Shown here piece after piece: positions 46,241 through 58,620 of a stretch of 64,000 bases of DNA. The notes under the pieces were generated by a model. It made no database searches, was not told the origin of the DNA, and saw only the letters and a program-made list of their open reading frames with translations. The position numbers were made by a program, and so were the translations under genes. Position 1 is the stretch's first letter. Every line of letters begins with the position of its first letter. This DNA is from Equus caballus (taxonomy: Eukaryota > Chordata > Mammalia > Perissodactyla > Equidae), in assembly GCF_041296265.1 (NCBI RefSeq), contig NC_091695.1, forward strand, positions 18,149,001-18,213,000, given 5' to 3'.

Positions 46241-49200
46241 ATAAAAGATCATGTTAAGTATTTAGTCTTTTAAATATGGCTTCTTTCTCTTGGTATATGC
46301 ATTTAAGATTTATGCATATTCTTGTGTTCATCAATAGTTCATTCATTTTTTTGTTGAATAGTATTCCATTTTACAGATGTACTTAGTTTATCCCTTTCTC
46401 AATTAAGACATCTTGATTTTTTCCAGATATTTTAAATTATGAATAAAACTGCTATAAATATTCACGTGTAAATTTTTGTGTCAAAATAAGTTTTCGTTAC
46501 ACTTGGATAATTACCTAGGAGAGGAAGAGCTGGGTTTTACGGTAAGTGTATATTTGACTTCATGAAACACTTCCAGAATGTTTTGTAAAGTATAGTATAT
46601 TGTTTTCCACTAGCAACAGACAATATCTTTAGGTTTTCTACAGCTTTGTCAAAACTAGGTATTGTCAGGTTTTCTATTTAACCATTCTAATGGTTCAGTA
46701 GTATTATCTTTTTTGAGATTTCAATTTTCATTTGCTGAATGACTATTGAGCATTTTTCAGGTGCTTCTTTGCCATTTATATATCTTGGTGAAATTTCTGT
46801 TCTATTCTTTTGACCATTTTATACTGAGTAGTTCATTATTATTGAAAGTTGAGGGTAGTTTACACATTCTGAAAACAACTCTTTTATCAGATATGCGACT
46901 TGCAAATATTCTCTCCCAGTCTGTGAATTATCTTTTAATTTTCTTTAAAATATCATCTAAAGAGCAGAATTTCTCATTTTTCTTGGAGTCCAACTTATCT
47001 TTTTTCTTTTATTTATCTTTTATTTCTTTCTTTTATGTTTTCATTGTCATACCAGGGAATTTTTGCCTAACCTAAGGTCACAAAGATTTTCTCTGATGTT
47101 CCTTTTTAGAAGTCATAATTTTAAGTTTACCATTTACCTCTATGCGCCATTTTGGGTTAACTTTTGTTTATGCTTTGAGGTGCTGAACAAAGTTCACTTT
47201 TTGCAAATAAATATCCAATTAGTGCATCACCATTTATTTAAAAGACTATCATTTCTACAATGAATTATGTCTACCACTTGTCATAAATTATCAAATGTGT
47301 GGGTCTATTTCTGCACTATCTATGGTATTTCGTTGATCTACATGAATAACTTTTCTCCAATCCAACACTTTATAATAAATTTAGAAAGAAGGTAGTGTGA
47401 GTTCTTCAACTTTATTCTTTTCAAAATTATTTTGGCTATTCTAGTTTGTTTGCCTTTCCATACAAATGTCTGAATCAGCTTGTCAATTTCTACCAAAAAT
47501 AAACACTGTAGTTGGATTTTGTTTAGAATTGCTTTGAATCGATTGATCAATCTGAAGAGATTTGAGATTTTAACAATAATGAGTCTTCCAACTCATGACT
47601 CTGGTAAGTCTCTCCACATATTTCATTTTCTTTTGACTTTTTCATCAATATTTTTTAATATCATCAAACTACAGCAATATTTATAAGTTTCATGCCTAAG
47701 GATTACATGATTTTTGTTGTTAGTTTAAATGGTACATTTAAAATTTTCAATTTCAAATTTTTCCTAGCTAGTGTATAGATATATGATTAATTGTTGACTA
47801 TGGATCCTACGACCTTATAAACTCACTTGTTAGTTCTAGCAGTTGTTTCTGTAGATTCTTTGAGATTTTCTAGGTATATAACTCTTTTGTCTGTCAGTAA
47901 AGACATTTTTATTCCATGCTTTCCAATATGTTGTGCTTTATTTCTGTTTCTTGCCTTATTGCTTCAGTTAGGACCTGCATCACGTTTTGAACATGGATGG
48001 TGAGAGAGGCCATCTTTTTCTTTGTGATCTTGGCACGAAAGTATTTGGGTTTTTGTGATTAGGTATGATGTTAGCTATGGGGTTTTGGAGATGCCTGATA
48101 GCATATGTTGGGGGTTATCTTTTATTCACAATCCATCAAGAGTTTTTATCATAACAGGAAGTTGAATGTTGTTTCACTATTTTTTTACGTCTATTGAGAT
48201 GATCATATGACTTTTACAGCCTGTTGATATGATGAATTACATACATTGATTTTCAAATATAGAGTCAGCCATGCATTCCTTGCATAAATCCCACTTCGTC
48301 ATCATTTATAATTTTGATTGCTAGGATTTTGTTGACTATCTTTGCACTTGTGTTCATGTAAGAATCTGCACTTTTAAGCTCTTTGTCTAGTTTTGGTATT
48401 AAGGTAACTGGCCTCATAAGCTGATTTGAAAAGAGTTTCATAATCCTCTATATTCTGGAAGAATCTCTATAGAATTAGAGTTCTTTCTCCTTTAAGTGTT
48501 TAGTAGTATTAAAGTATGAATTGATCTGTTTATTTTACTTTGGAAGGAATTTTGTTATGAATTCACATTCTTTCATAGCAAAAGAGATATTCAGAGTACC
48601 TATTTCTTTTTGAGTGAGCTTTGGCAGCTCATGTACTACAAAAAAATTTCCCTTCAAGTTGTCACATTTATGAGCATAAAGCTGTGTATATTTCCTTATT
48701 ATCCTTTGAATGTTTATAGGTTTCTATTATGTCCTCTTTTTCACTCCTGATATTTTTTAATTTGTGTTTTCTCTTTTTTTTCCTAGGTCAGTGTGGCTAG
48801 AAATTGGTAAATTTTATTGATGTTTTTAAAGAATCATCTCTTTATCTCATTTGTATTTCTCTAACTTTTTCTGTTCTCAATTTCATAGATTTGTGCTCTT
48901 AATTATTTATTTATTTTCCCTTGCTTGGATTTAACTTGCTGTTTTTCCTTCAATTTCTTAGGTAGGTGTTTAGTAATTGATTTGAGTTGTTTCTTCTTTT
49001 CTAATATATGCATTTAATGGTAATTTACATCTAATGGCCGTGTAATGGTAATTTTGTATCTAAGGACTGTTTTACCTGCATCCCCAAAATTTTGAAATGT
49101 TGCTTTTCTATATTTAATACATTTAAAACATTTTTGAATTTCACTTTTGATTTCTTCTTTGGCCTTGGATTATTTTTGTTTGTTTAATTCCCAGATATTT

Positions 49201-50245
49201 GATGATTTTTCCTAATTTTTATCTGTTATTGATTTCCAGTTCAATTTCATTAATAGCCAAGAATATACTATGTATATTCTTGTATTTTTCACATGTTTAT
49301 GTAGTTTTTATGGGCCAGACCAAAGTTTATCTTGGGGAATATTCCATGTTGACTTGGCAAGAATGTATATTTTGTTTATAATTTAATTTTGAAGTGTTCT
49401 AGAGATGTAATAGATTTTTTTGTTCTTGATTTTAAATTTAACTTCTCTTTTTCCAAGGAATATGGTATGTGTGATCAAAATTCTTAAGAATTCATCATTT
49501 TTTATTCCCCATATAATTTATCTTGGGGAATGGTGAATATTACATATGCACTTGGATAAAGTGCATATTCTGCTGTTTTTGTCATTAAGATCAAGTTGGA
49601 TTATGGTGCTATTCAGTGCCATCCATTTCCTTACTGAATAGCTGTCTACATTTATATTGATTAATAGGAGAATTAAGTTGAATTCATCAATTAAAATTGT
49701 GGATTTGTTTATTTTGCTTTTATTTCTGTTAATTTTTTCCTGCATAAATTTTGAATTTATCTGGTTAGGTGAATACACATTTAAGGTTGTAATGTGTTTT
49801 TGGTGAATTGACTGCTTTTTCCTTATGTTATAGCCCTCTTTTTTCCTGGTAATATTATTTTTCCTAAGTCTGTTTTATCAATGTATTTACTTCAGCTCAC
49901 TTTTGATCAATGTTTGCATGCTATATTGTTGTCCATTCCTTCACTTTGTCTTTATATTTCAACTGATTTTTTTGTAGACGGCAAGCATATTGTTGAGTCC
50001 TGCTTTCTATCCAAACCTAAAATCTTGGTATTTTACTCATTGTTTTTAGACCACTATGTTTAATAGAATTGCTAATTTCATTTTCTCCAAGTGATCTCTT
50101 TACAGTTGGTTGTTTTCACCACCATACAAACAAGAGGCAGCCATTGTATTTCTTTGTATTCTCTCAGGTCACTTTTATTTTGTAATATTCATCTCTCTCA
50201 TTTTAATCTATTTTAGTGATTTTACCTAACTTTTTTTAATCCGCA
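46241..50245 (-). mobile_element. Old L1 (L1ME/MC-like), most of ORF2
   Basis: Reverse strand: the C-terminal ORF2 region at the left (gaatagtattccattttacag near 46360, aagctgggttttac-like text near 46530), middle regions (accattttgggttaacttttg near 47150; gattacatgatttttgttg), reverse transcriptase region near 48180-48500 (ctattgagatgatcatatgac, aaatcccacttcgtc), and endonuclease region near 49260-49990. Very diverged; the longest frames are under 110 codons and many are accidental. The 5' UTR is not recognised. Confidence 0.7.
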
Positions 50246-50519
50246 AATAATCAATGTAATGTCCATTCCAAAGCTATTAATTTATTAGATGCCAGGTCAC
50301 TTGTCTTATAGAAAATTTGAAAGTTTAAAATTGTTTGAGTTCTAATTATACTATTATATTAGTTGTACCTTACTTTTTGGTACATCCTATGAGCTAGTAG
50401 TAGCTATAACTAAAGGCATGAATGGATTAAGCTCAACTTTTTTTACAAGAGTTCTTCATGGGTCTTGTACTTCCTATGAAATCATAGCAGAGCATATGCG
50501 TTGATGCAAGGTTTGAACT
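50246..50519. other. Unassigned AT-rich stretch
   Basis: No gene and no repeat recognised by eye. Confidence 0.4.
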
Positions 50520-51130
50520 GTAGGTTCACGTTGCATCAGTCTTTTTCAAGATTGTTTTGGTTATTTGGAGTCCCCTGAGATTCCATGTGTACTTTAGAAT
50601 GGGTTTTTCTATTTATAAAAAACACACCTTTGGGGTTTAATAGTCATTGCAGTGAATCTGTAGATCCCTGTAAGATAGTTTGACATATTAAAAATATTAA
50701 AACTTCCAGTCCATGAATGTCTTTCCATTTGTGTCTTTTATAATATCTTTCAGCAGCATCTTGCAGTTTTCAGTGTTCAAGCCTTTTGCCTCCTTAGTTA
50801 AGTTTATTCTTAAGTACTTTATTCTTTTTGATGCTGTTATTAATGGAATTGTTTTCTTAATTTCCTCTTTGATTCATTCCTATCTGGTATAGAAATTCAA
50901 TATCCTTTCAAGAAATTGAGTATAGAAGGAATATACCTCAACGTAATAAATGTCATATAGGTCAAATCCACAGCTAACATCATATTCAACAAAGTTTTAG
51001 AGCTTTCCCACTAAAATAGGGAACATATAATTATGCCCATTCTCACCACTATTTGTCAACATGGTACTGCAATAAAAATTCCCCTGAAGTTTTTCTTTTT
51101 CTACAGATAGATCACGTCATCTGTGAGGTG
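50520..51130. mobile_element. Two L1 pieces in opposite orientation
   Basis: 50520-50890 is reverse-strand ORF2 (gattgttttggttatttggagtc, agtccatgaatgtctttcc). 50893-51130 is forward-strand reverse transcriptase text (gaaggaatatacctcaacgtaat, cacagctaacatcatattcaac, ctcaccactatttgtcaacatggt). The junction is near 50892. This head-on arrangement is typical of L1 5' inversion, but the 3' UTR and poly(A) are missing on the left. Confidence 0.65.
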
Positions 51131-51179
51131 AGATAATTTTACTTAATTAGCTAATTTTTACTTAATATTATTACCTGTA

Positions 51180-51960
51180 GCAGTGCTTCTAATGGTAGCA
51201 ACTTCCTATCCTTTGCATCTCACCTTAAACATTATCTTTTAAGCATGGCCTTCTCTGATGACCTTATCCATAGTAGAATTATCCCTCTTATGTTCTGTCA
51301 CAGTGCCCTGCTTGGTGTCTTAGACACTCTGAATAAGGCAATAATTACTTTATTAAACTCTCCACTTATTTATTGTTGGACTATCTTATAAATATGTAAG
51401 GCCCATGCAGGAAGAACTTTTTACTTTATTTTACTTTTGTTTTATTTATTGCTGCATTCCCACTCATAACACAGTTCCTGTTTTGGAAATTAGCAAAAGA
51501 AACCTTAACTAAATTTGAGTCCAGAAACCTACAGGGGAAAGTCTCACATCCTTTCAAATATCCTAAAATACACCAAATAAAACTACTAAACTACTAAACA
51601 AAGGTTCCTCTCCCCACCTGACAATGGCCCAGCCAATTGGAAATGCTATCACTCAGTCAATGAGCTGCCATTTCCTCCCTGAAATGATACTTTCCCCCAG
51701 GTACTTCCTTTTAGAAGATCTCCTCCCAACTCCACCTTTTCCTCTATAAAAGCAAACTCCCCTCATTTGTTTTCCAGATTTGCCTATGGTTTGCTATAGA
51801 ATGCACATCCAAAATTGCAATTTCTTGGAATATTCCCCAAAAAACTCATCTTCAGGGTGAAATAACAGGCAAATTTGCTTTCTAAGTTGACACTGGCATA
51901 AAATAGGTGGTCTTAATTTTTAGGAAGTAATTATTAATTGGATAAATAATTAGTTTCTAA
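51180..51960 (+). mobile_element. L2 LINE 3' end split by an LTR (unit B)
   Basis: L2 text (catggccttctctgatgacc, ctgtcacagtgccctgc) runs to about 51478 and resumes at about 51894 with ctggcataaaataggtgg. The matching L2 copies in units A and C are not split. Confidence 0.75.
51479..51893 (+). mobile_element. Candidate solo LTR (ERV1-like), unit B only
   Basis: About 415 bp beginning TG (tgttttggaaattagc) and ending near ttgaca. A TATAAAA at 51745-51751 is followed about 80 bases later by tttgctatagaatgcac and ggaatattccccaa, wording typical of the R region of gammaretrovirus-like LTRs. It interrupts the L2 of unit B. Family not recognised. Single LTR with no internal part; a fossil younger than the A/B/C duplications. 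Confidence 0.55.
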
Positions 51961-52984
51961 ATCTAAATTGGTGACAAAAATTTGTAACATATTTTACCAC
52001 ACTTTAAGGCACAATAAATTGAGAATTAAATAAAAGAAAATAAAAATTTGCTATGTCAAATGAGGAAATGCTCAATAACCTAATCTTCACTGGAACAAAA
52101 TGACTGGGCTGATATTTTATTCTTGACTGCCAGTAGTCTTATAATGGTTTAAGGGTTTTTTTCCTCCATGTTACATCTTTCTGATGCTAATTATGTGATT
52201 TTGGCTAGTAGTATCTTTACATACAAATGTTCTTTTAAATTCTACTGAATTTACTTAAGCAAGAATTAGTCTTGGACATATGCCAATTCCAGCACTCAAT
52301 GATAAATGTAGTCAAAAGGGATGAAATTTCCAATGATCCTTTCTGCTTTTGGGAAGAAGATGCTCTCCTTTTAAGAAGTGTTCTGAACTTTCAGGAGGTC
52401 CTTTGTTATGCTTAAAACATGCCATAAAACAATAACAAGAATGTCTCTCAAAATCTCAAGTCAAAAAGTCTGACTATACAAACATGCCAGAATGAGAAGG
52501 ACTAAAGAATTGAATGATATTTTTCTATCCTGATGTTAGTAGGAAAGAAGTTACTCCAGAAAAGTTTCCCTGGGAAATGGATAGTAACTATTCTTATATA
52601 TAATTAGAATTCGCTTGCCTTTTTGATAAATTATCCTAACATGATAAAGTTTTGTTTTTCTGTATGCACTATGGAAATCCTATTAAATAATCTGCTGTGA
52701 AAATAAAAACAATCTTCTAAATAGCCAGAAAACTCCATCAAAAAAATGGACAGACAGCTGAATGAAACAAAATATATCCTCAAGTCATAATGCAGCTTTT
52801 TGCCCTCTGTTGTCATGCTGGATGAATGAGAAATTCTAGGTCCCTATGAGTGAATTAAAAAGTCTTCCTTCAGATTATGAATAAGCCACCACAAGGTAAG
52901 TCTCACAGTACATAGTGAAAACCAGCTTCACAATTGTGTGAATTTTTCCTTTATATAAGAAACTAAATCACTGTGAAATAAATC

Positions 52985-53130
52985 AAACAGAGTCCAATTC
53001 TAGTTATATCACTTAAACATGTGTGACCTTGGGAAAATTAATTAGATGTTCTGAGCCTCAATTTATTCAACTGTGAAATGGGGCTTACAGTTCTTGTTAC
53101 TGTAAATATTAAATATGATATATTAAATTG
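52985..53130 (+). mobile_element. MIR SINE (unit B)
   Basis: tgtgaccttgggaaaattaatta, ctgagcctcaatttattcaactg and aaatggggctta are MIR core text, a little better kept than in unit A. Confidence 0.82.
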
Positions 53131-53819
53131 TGAGCATATGATTGGAATCCACTGTATGGGTTTTGAGCAGTAGTTGATAAAATAACAATAAGATTTTTAA
53201 AGGGTCATTTGAGTTGCTTCAGGTGAAAAAGTTGGAGGGCAGAATGAAAGTGGAGAGACTTGGCAGAAGTCTATTGCAGTGGGCCAAGAAGAAAATAGGG
53301 GTTAGAGAATGATCAAATTTGTGATGTTAGAAAATACAGTCAACAAAACTTGTTAAATTTATCGATAAGTAATATGAAAACAATAAAAGAGTGAGAGCCA
53401 CTGTGATATTAATTGTCTGAACAATTACATGGAAGGTGATGCCATTTAATGAGATCAGGAATACTTATGTTTATTGCGGAAAAGTAGAAATTTAGCAATT
53501 TAGTTTTATAAATACTAAATTGGCATCCAATTAGTGGTCTAAAATTGGTTATGTTGCATATATATGTTTAAAAATTAAAGGAGAAATAGGAGCTAGAGAA
53601 TTTACTGGTCACAGAAGTGCTTGAGAACTTTAATGAAGTGCTTCAGAATTTACTGGTGACAGAAAAGTGAAATATCCATCTAAAGACCCTAAAAAAAAAT
53701 GGTCTCAATGAGATCTGAGACAATCCAGGGTAGTGACCTATCATTCATAATTTGATCTGCTCACTTTGAATGCGTAAATTACCTTAAATGGGTCTCGAGT
53801 ATTACACTTTTGTGACTTT

Positions 53820-54150
53820 ATGAATGGTTCACCTTTTCACAGAATTCCCTTCCCATCTTCTCTTGCTCTTTCACTTTTTACTTAAACTCAGCTAAAACAT
53901 TGCTTCCTCTGGGAAGCCTTCTCTGATTTCAGTTTGATTGATATCTTCCTACACTATGACCTTTAGCATTGTGTGAATGTTTTTATAATGATACTTATTA
54001 CATTAGTCTAGAATTGACTGATCTTTCCTTATGTATCAAATCACTGAGGTTAGGCAAGTATGTCATATTTAATTTGGTAATCACAGTGTCCATAAGACTT
54101 TTGAGACAAATAGATACTCTGTACACATTCTATAAATTGAATGAACAAAC
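53820..54150 (+). mobile_element. L2 LINE 3' end upstream of OR4A (unit B)
   Basis: cattgcttcctctgggaagcc, ttattacattagtctagaatt and attgaatgaacaaacaaaa match L2 and the copies in units A and C. Confidence 0.75.
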
Positions 54151-54189
54151 AAAATATTGAATTTATAAAACATTTAAAAGTTTTCCCAC

Positions 54190-54375
54190 TTGCTTTGTAG
54201 ATAAAGTGCTTCTAATATCTGAAGTCAGCACCTACAAAGACTAGATGGAACCAATGAACAATGTGGCTTAATAGTCACATTAATGTGACTAATGTGACTT
54301 ATATGATTTAATAGTTTTTCGCCTTGTCTTATAGGTAAAGTGCTTCTAATATATGAAGTGCTCCTAATACATGAA
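54190..54375 (+). repeat. 134-bp tandem duplication of the OR exon start
   Basis: The splice acceptor and leader (tttgtagataaagtgcttctaatat at 54194) with a start ATGGAACCAATGAACAATG (54245) are followed 134 bases later by a second acceptor and leader (cttataggtaaagtgcttctaatat, 54328) and a second start at 54371. Units A and C have this block once. The first copy's frame ends at once (GTGGCTTAA). Confidence 0.85.
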
Positions 54376-55320
54376 CCAAGGAAAAATGTGACTTACTTTG
54401 TCCTCTTGGGCCTTACACAGAATTCAAAGGAGCAGAAAATCCCTTTGTTATGTTTTTGCTCTTCTATATTTTGACCATGGTGGGCAGCATGTGCATTATG
54501 ACTGTAATTGCCAGAAAGACACTGAACTCACTGATGTACTTTTGTCTTGCCAACCTGTCATTTATGGATGCCATTTTCCCCTCCATCATTAATCCCAGAA
54601 ATATTTCAGACTTGTTCTATGGGACAACTACTATATCTTTCCCATCTTGCATGACCCAGCTCTTTACAGAGCTCTTTTTTGGTGAATCAGAGATCTTTCT
54701 TCTGTTGGTGATGGCCTATGACTACTAGGTGGCCATCTGTAAGCCCTTGTATTATTTGGTTGTTATGAGGCAATGGGTGTGTATTATGCTGCTAGCAGTG
54801 TGTTGGATTCGAGGTTTTCTGCATTCGGTGTATTATGCTGCTAGCAGTGTGTTAGGTTGGAAATTTTCTGCACTCATTAATTCAACTTTCCACTATTTGT
54901 AGGCTCCCATTCTATGGTCCCAATGTCACTGATCAATTTTTCAGTGACATGTACCCCTTACTGAAACTCATCCATACTGACACCTATATCATTGGCCTTT
55001 AGTGGTGGCTAATAGAGGACTGATCTGCACTGTTATGATTTTGTTCTTCCTCATCTCTTATGATGTCATCTTGCAATTTCTAAAGAATCTTAGTCAGGAA
55101 TGGAGACAGAACACCCTCCAGACCTGTGGATATCTTCTTTGTTCCCTGCATTTTCATGTATGTAAGACCTGCAGAGACATTACCCATTGACAAATTACTG
55201 ATTGTGTTTTATACAATCAGCACTCCCATGTTGAATCCACTAATCTACGCTGAGAAATTCACAGATGGCAATTTCTATGATGAAGCCCTGCAGAGGAAAA
55301 TCATATGTGACTCTAAATAA
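54371..55320 (+). pseudogene. Olfactory receptor pseudogene, OR4A47-like (unit B)
   Basis: An OR4A exon with more damage than in unit A. A base is missing after the ATG at 54371 (ATG-AACCAAGG against ATGGAACCA), so the open part starts in another frame (54450: TM1 GSMCIMTVIARKTL, TM2 region [27 protein letters not shown]). The DRY box reads D-Y followed by a TAG at 54726-54728. A 49-bp tandem duplication (54782-54880) doubles TM4 text. Later frames show [18 protein letters not shown], the TM6 region with a deletion (TCGYL... joins [19 protein letters not shown]), and [12 protein letters not shown], where the TLRN tail is altered. TAA at 55318-55320. It cannot encode a receptor. Confidence 0.92.
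54782..54880 (+). repeat. 49-bp tandem duplication inside the OR4A pseudogene
   Basis: tattatgctgctagcagtgtgtt occurs at 54782 and again at 54831. Each copy runs on to gg-ttttctgca. Units A and C have one copy. The two copies have since diverged at several bases. Confidence 0.9.
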
Positions 55321-56380
55321 GTATGCCATTCACCATGAACAGTCCTTTGACATTAAGGCCAATTTCTTTGGTATGCAGAAATTTTCATAAATCTCATGCA
55401 AACTTTCTTTTCTCCACAGGAATTATGATATGTTTAACTAAAGAATGAACTATAATTGTATAATATATATATAAATGAGCTTTCATTATAATTTAAAAAT
55501 GAACTATATGTTTGTACTGTTAATAAGAGTTTCCTTATAGACCATAAGCTCTATAATGTTTTGTTTATCACTGTAGCTAGAAAGGTGAAATTTGTGTAAA
55601 GTGAGGAGTCAATAAATAATATGAAATGAATAAGCCAATGAAATATCTACAGAGTTCTGCTAATTTTTAATTAATTTCTGCATTTACTTTTATTACTTTC
55701 TTTGTAACTCTGAGTATTATTTTTAGCCAGATTGCTGTCCCTTTTCTTCATTCTATTTTTTGTACTAGTTAAAATACTTAATTCTCCATAGACTATCTCT
55801 TTATTCAATTTGATTTGCATTACATATGAAATTTTTAATGTCATTTAAGTACTTTTTAGATAAAAATTAAAAGTGTAATAGATAATAAGGGATATTAAAT
55901 TAATTAAATTAATTAATATTTTTATTTAATTTAATTGATTTACTTAATGTTTGATTTAAGTTCATTAAATTTAATAACTATTTGATTTTATTTATTTAAG
56001 TTAATTTATTTCATTTTAGTGATTTATTATTAATTAATATAAATTAATAAATTTAATATTAAAAATAGACTCCATGCAAAATGATAATAGTGTAGAATGA
56101 ACTTCTACCCATCCCTCAACAGAGTTTCCAGTTCCTCTTTAGAAGCAGTAATTCCACTCTCTTTGTAAGATCCTTTAAGTAGTAATCTTTACCATAAATC
56201 ATGCCATAATATTCTATGATGTGAATGTGGCTTTTTAGTGGTTGGATATTTGCTTGGTTGCTGTATATCCTTCACTAGTTCCTCAAGCTCCTCTAAAGTT
56301 ATTTTAGTGAGTTGAGTTCTTTTCCTCATGTTTCTATGAGGAATTTTGAGCCTGAAATATTCTAATCTGCCATCTTTCTC
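55321..56380. other. OR4A 3' flank (unit B) with AT-only tract
   Basis: No gene. agtcaataaataatatg recurs from unit A (conserved AATAAA near 55611). 55890-56080 is an almost pure A/T low-complexity tract (ttaatttaattgatttactt). Confidence 0.6.
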
Positions 56381-57790
56381 TGAAGGCACGTTATTAAGGC
56401 ATTTCTTGGGAAGTATCCTTCAAGCTAAAGTTATGGGAATTCGGAAATGCTCTAATTTTGGGAAATCGTCCAAAGCTAGCTCATTATCTTTGAAATCACA
56501 AAACAAAAAATCCAGGTATACAGGGACGTTTTAGGTCTCCGTTCTTCATATTCTGCTTTTGTAATTCTTAATCTTCTGTCCCATCTGGGCCGGTTCTTTC
56601 TCTTTCTGCCCCCAAAGGGAAGGATTTTATTCTTGCCACATTATATGGACTAAAAGGTGCTGTTGCTTTTATGTTAATTATTCATTCACATTGAGAGCAT
56701 TTTTTTCATGGTTTTGCTGTGTGAAAGAGATTTTCTGTATGATTTTTGTAAGCACAATGTGGAGAAATGGATGATAGAATTTGGTATATTGGAAAGATAT
56801 ATGATTATGATTATTCTAATCATGATATGATATGATTAGAAACATTAAACCATATTATTTGAGTAAGACAGTTCTGAGAAAAACTTATTTTTTCCCATTA
56901 TAATGTAAATTTTGGAAAAACACATTTTGAGGATTAAAGAGCAATGATAGATATATTATCAGGATCAAATAAAGAATCCTTGTAAAGCTCTTAGTACCCC
57001 TGAAAGCTTAATAGATGTTTGTTATTATGAACATTATTACTGGACTCTCTGAGAGTAGAATAGAAATATTTTAATATAATCTTTGTGTGAGCTTTAGAAA
57101 GAATGATACTGCGCATTTCTTCTTGTGAAGAATATTCTGAAAGCTGACTGCCATTTTAGAAGGTGTTGGGACTGGAATGGTTTCCAACCTCTTTGGCCAT
57201 TACTGAACCTCTATCTTCTGGTTTTCTGATCTGTATTTTACCTGTGCCTCCACATTCTTAAGGCTAAGCCATTTGTGGGTCTGATTTTCTCTTGATAAGT
57301 CCTTTTTGAGTGGTCAAAATTTCATTTTACTATTAATCTGAGGTCAACAGAGCAGGCAACTGGAATATGAACTGACAAAATAAAGGGAAATGTTTGTTTA
57401 GAGAAGATAATATGGTGCAGTGGTTAAGAGAAGGCTTGAGAGTCAGATTCCCTGTGTTTCATTGTTACTTGGGAAATTTTTTAAAACTCTCTGCATCACG
57501 TTTTCTTCACCAATAAAAACAGTCATGATATTACCTATCTCCTAAAGTTGTTGGGCCACTTAAATGAGTTAACATTTAAGTGCTGGTAACAGTGCCTGAC
57601 ACATAGAAAACAGTCCAAAGGTGTTTTTAAAGGCAAAAAGTATTTACTTGTACAGACCCAACTTCCTTTTGGGGGTGGATCTTTCCCTGTCTTTGTCTTC
57701 TTAGGTGAAAAAGGTACCTTCTTTTATGACCAACCCAACCCAAATTATAACCAATGTAATTTTTTCCTTGAAGTTCAAGCATTTGTGCAT
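56380..57790 (+). repeat. Paralogue of the 38260-39935 block
   Basis: Contains MIRs at 56850-57040 and 57410-57620 in the same order as the other copy. Here the second MIR is whole, with no ERE. No gene is seen. Confidence 0.75.
57410..57620 (+). mobile_element. MIR SINE (unsplit)
   Basis: atggtgcagtggttaagagaagg, gagagtcagattccctgtg, gttgggccacttaaatgagttaa and cagtgcctgacacatag give a nearly complete MIR. Confidence 0.88.
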
Positions 57791-57879
57791 GGAGTTATAA
57801 GGTCACTATTGAGTCTCTGAAAGTCCTGTAAGCAGTAGATTTTCACATAATGTGGAGGCATTTGGTAGTCTGGAGTCAA

Positions 57880-58620
57880 GTGAATTAGGGTCATATTCCA
57901 TCTCACTAGTTAATGTAACACTGCATGCATGTCCTAATCTCAGAGTCTTATTTCAACCTTAGTTAATGAATATAATGAAATGGTAGTGCTTATTTCATAG
58001 GGTTATTGTAAGCACTAGATGTGATAAGGTATGTTAAGCATCCAGTACAATGTCTCGCACTCAGTCAGTGCTTAATTAATGTCATTGTATTTGTTGCCTC
58101 CCTCACTTCTATATCAATGTTGAAATTGTATGACTTTTTTGAACTCTATGATTTAGTTTTGTGATTCACTTTTATGTAGATATATTAGAGGCCAAGAGAA
58201 ACTTTCAGAAATCTGAAAGTAAACCAAATAAAATTAATGTAAGATGGGTGAGATTAACTCTGAATAACTTACTTTAAAAATGTCGATGTCACCCACATTA
58301 AAATCAGGTTGAGGAAAACCTCATAATTGAATAATTTCTTAATTCCAAATAAAACAGATGTGGCATAATTATAATTGTATTAAAGGCCATTATTTATATA
58401 CTATAATGTGGCACATGCTATTAAAGATTACTTTGCATAATGGTCCTAGCACTTTTGAAATAACTATGATTAATGCTGTTTTCCATAATAATTTAATGAA
58501 TTTGGAAAACTTAAATATCTTACCCATGGTCACACAGCTGGTAAATGCCTAAGGTAGGATTTGAACACATGTAGTTTTGTTTCAAAACTTGCACTTTTAA
58601 GCACTATAGTAAATATAATA
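57880..58620. mobile_element. Two further MIR SINEs
   Basis: 57880-58100 is forward (tctggagtcaagtgaattagggtc, catagggttattgtaagcac, agtgcttaattaatg). About 58370-58620 is reverse (catggtcacacagctggtaaatgc, ggatttgaacacatgtag). No gene. Confidence 0.75.

Larger units (their letters stand above)
51180..56230 (+). repeat. OR4A duplication unit B
   Basis: Same order as unit A: L2 3' end (51180-51960), the ttagtcttggaca block (52268), MIR (52985), the gttttgagcag block (53160), L2 (53820) and the OR exon (54371), with OR flank shared with unit A to about 56200. It lacks the 1.35-kb segment and the MaLR piece of unit A, as unit C does. Its left edge meets the L1 pieces ending near 51130. Confidence 0.8.
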
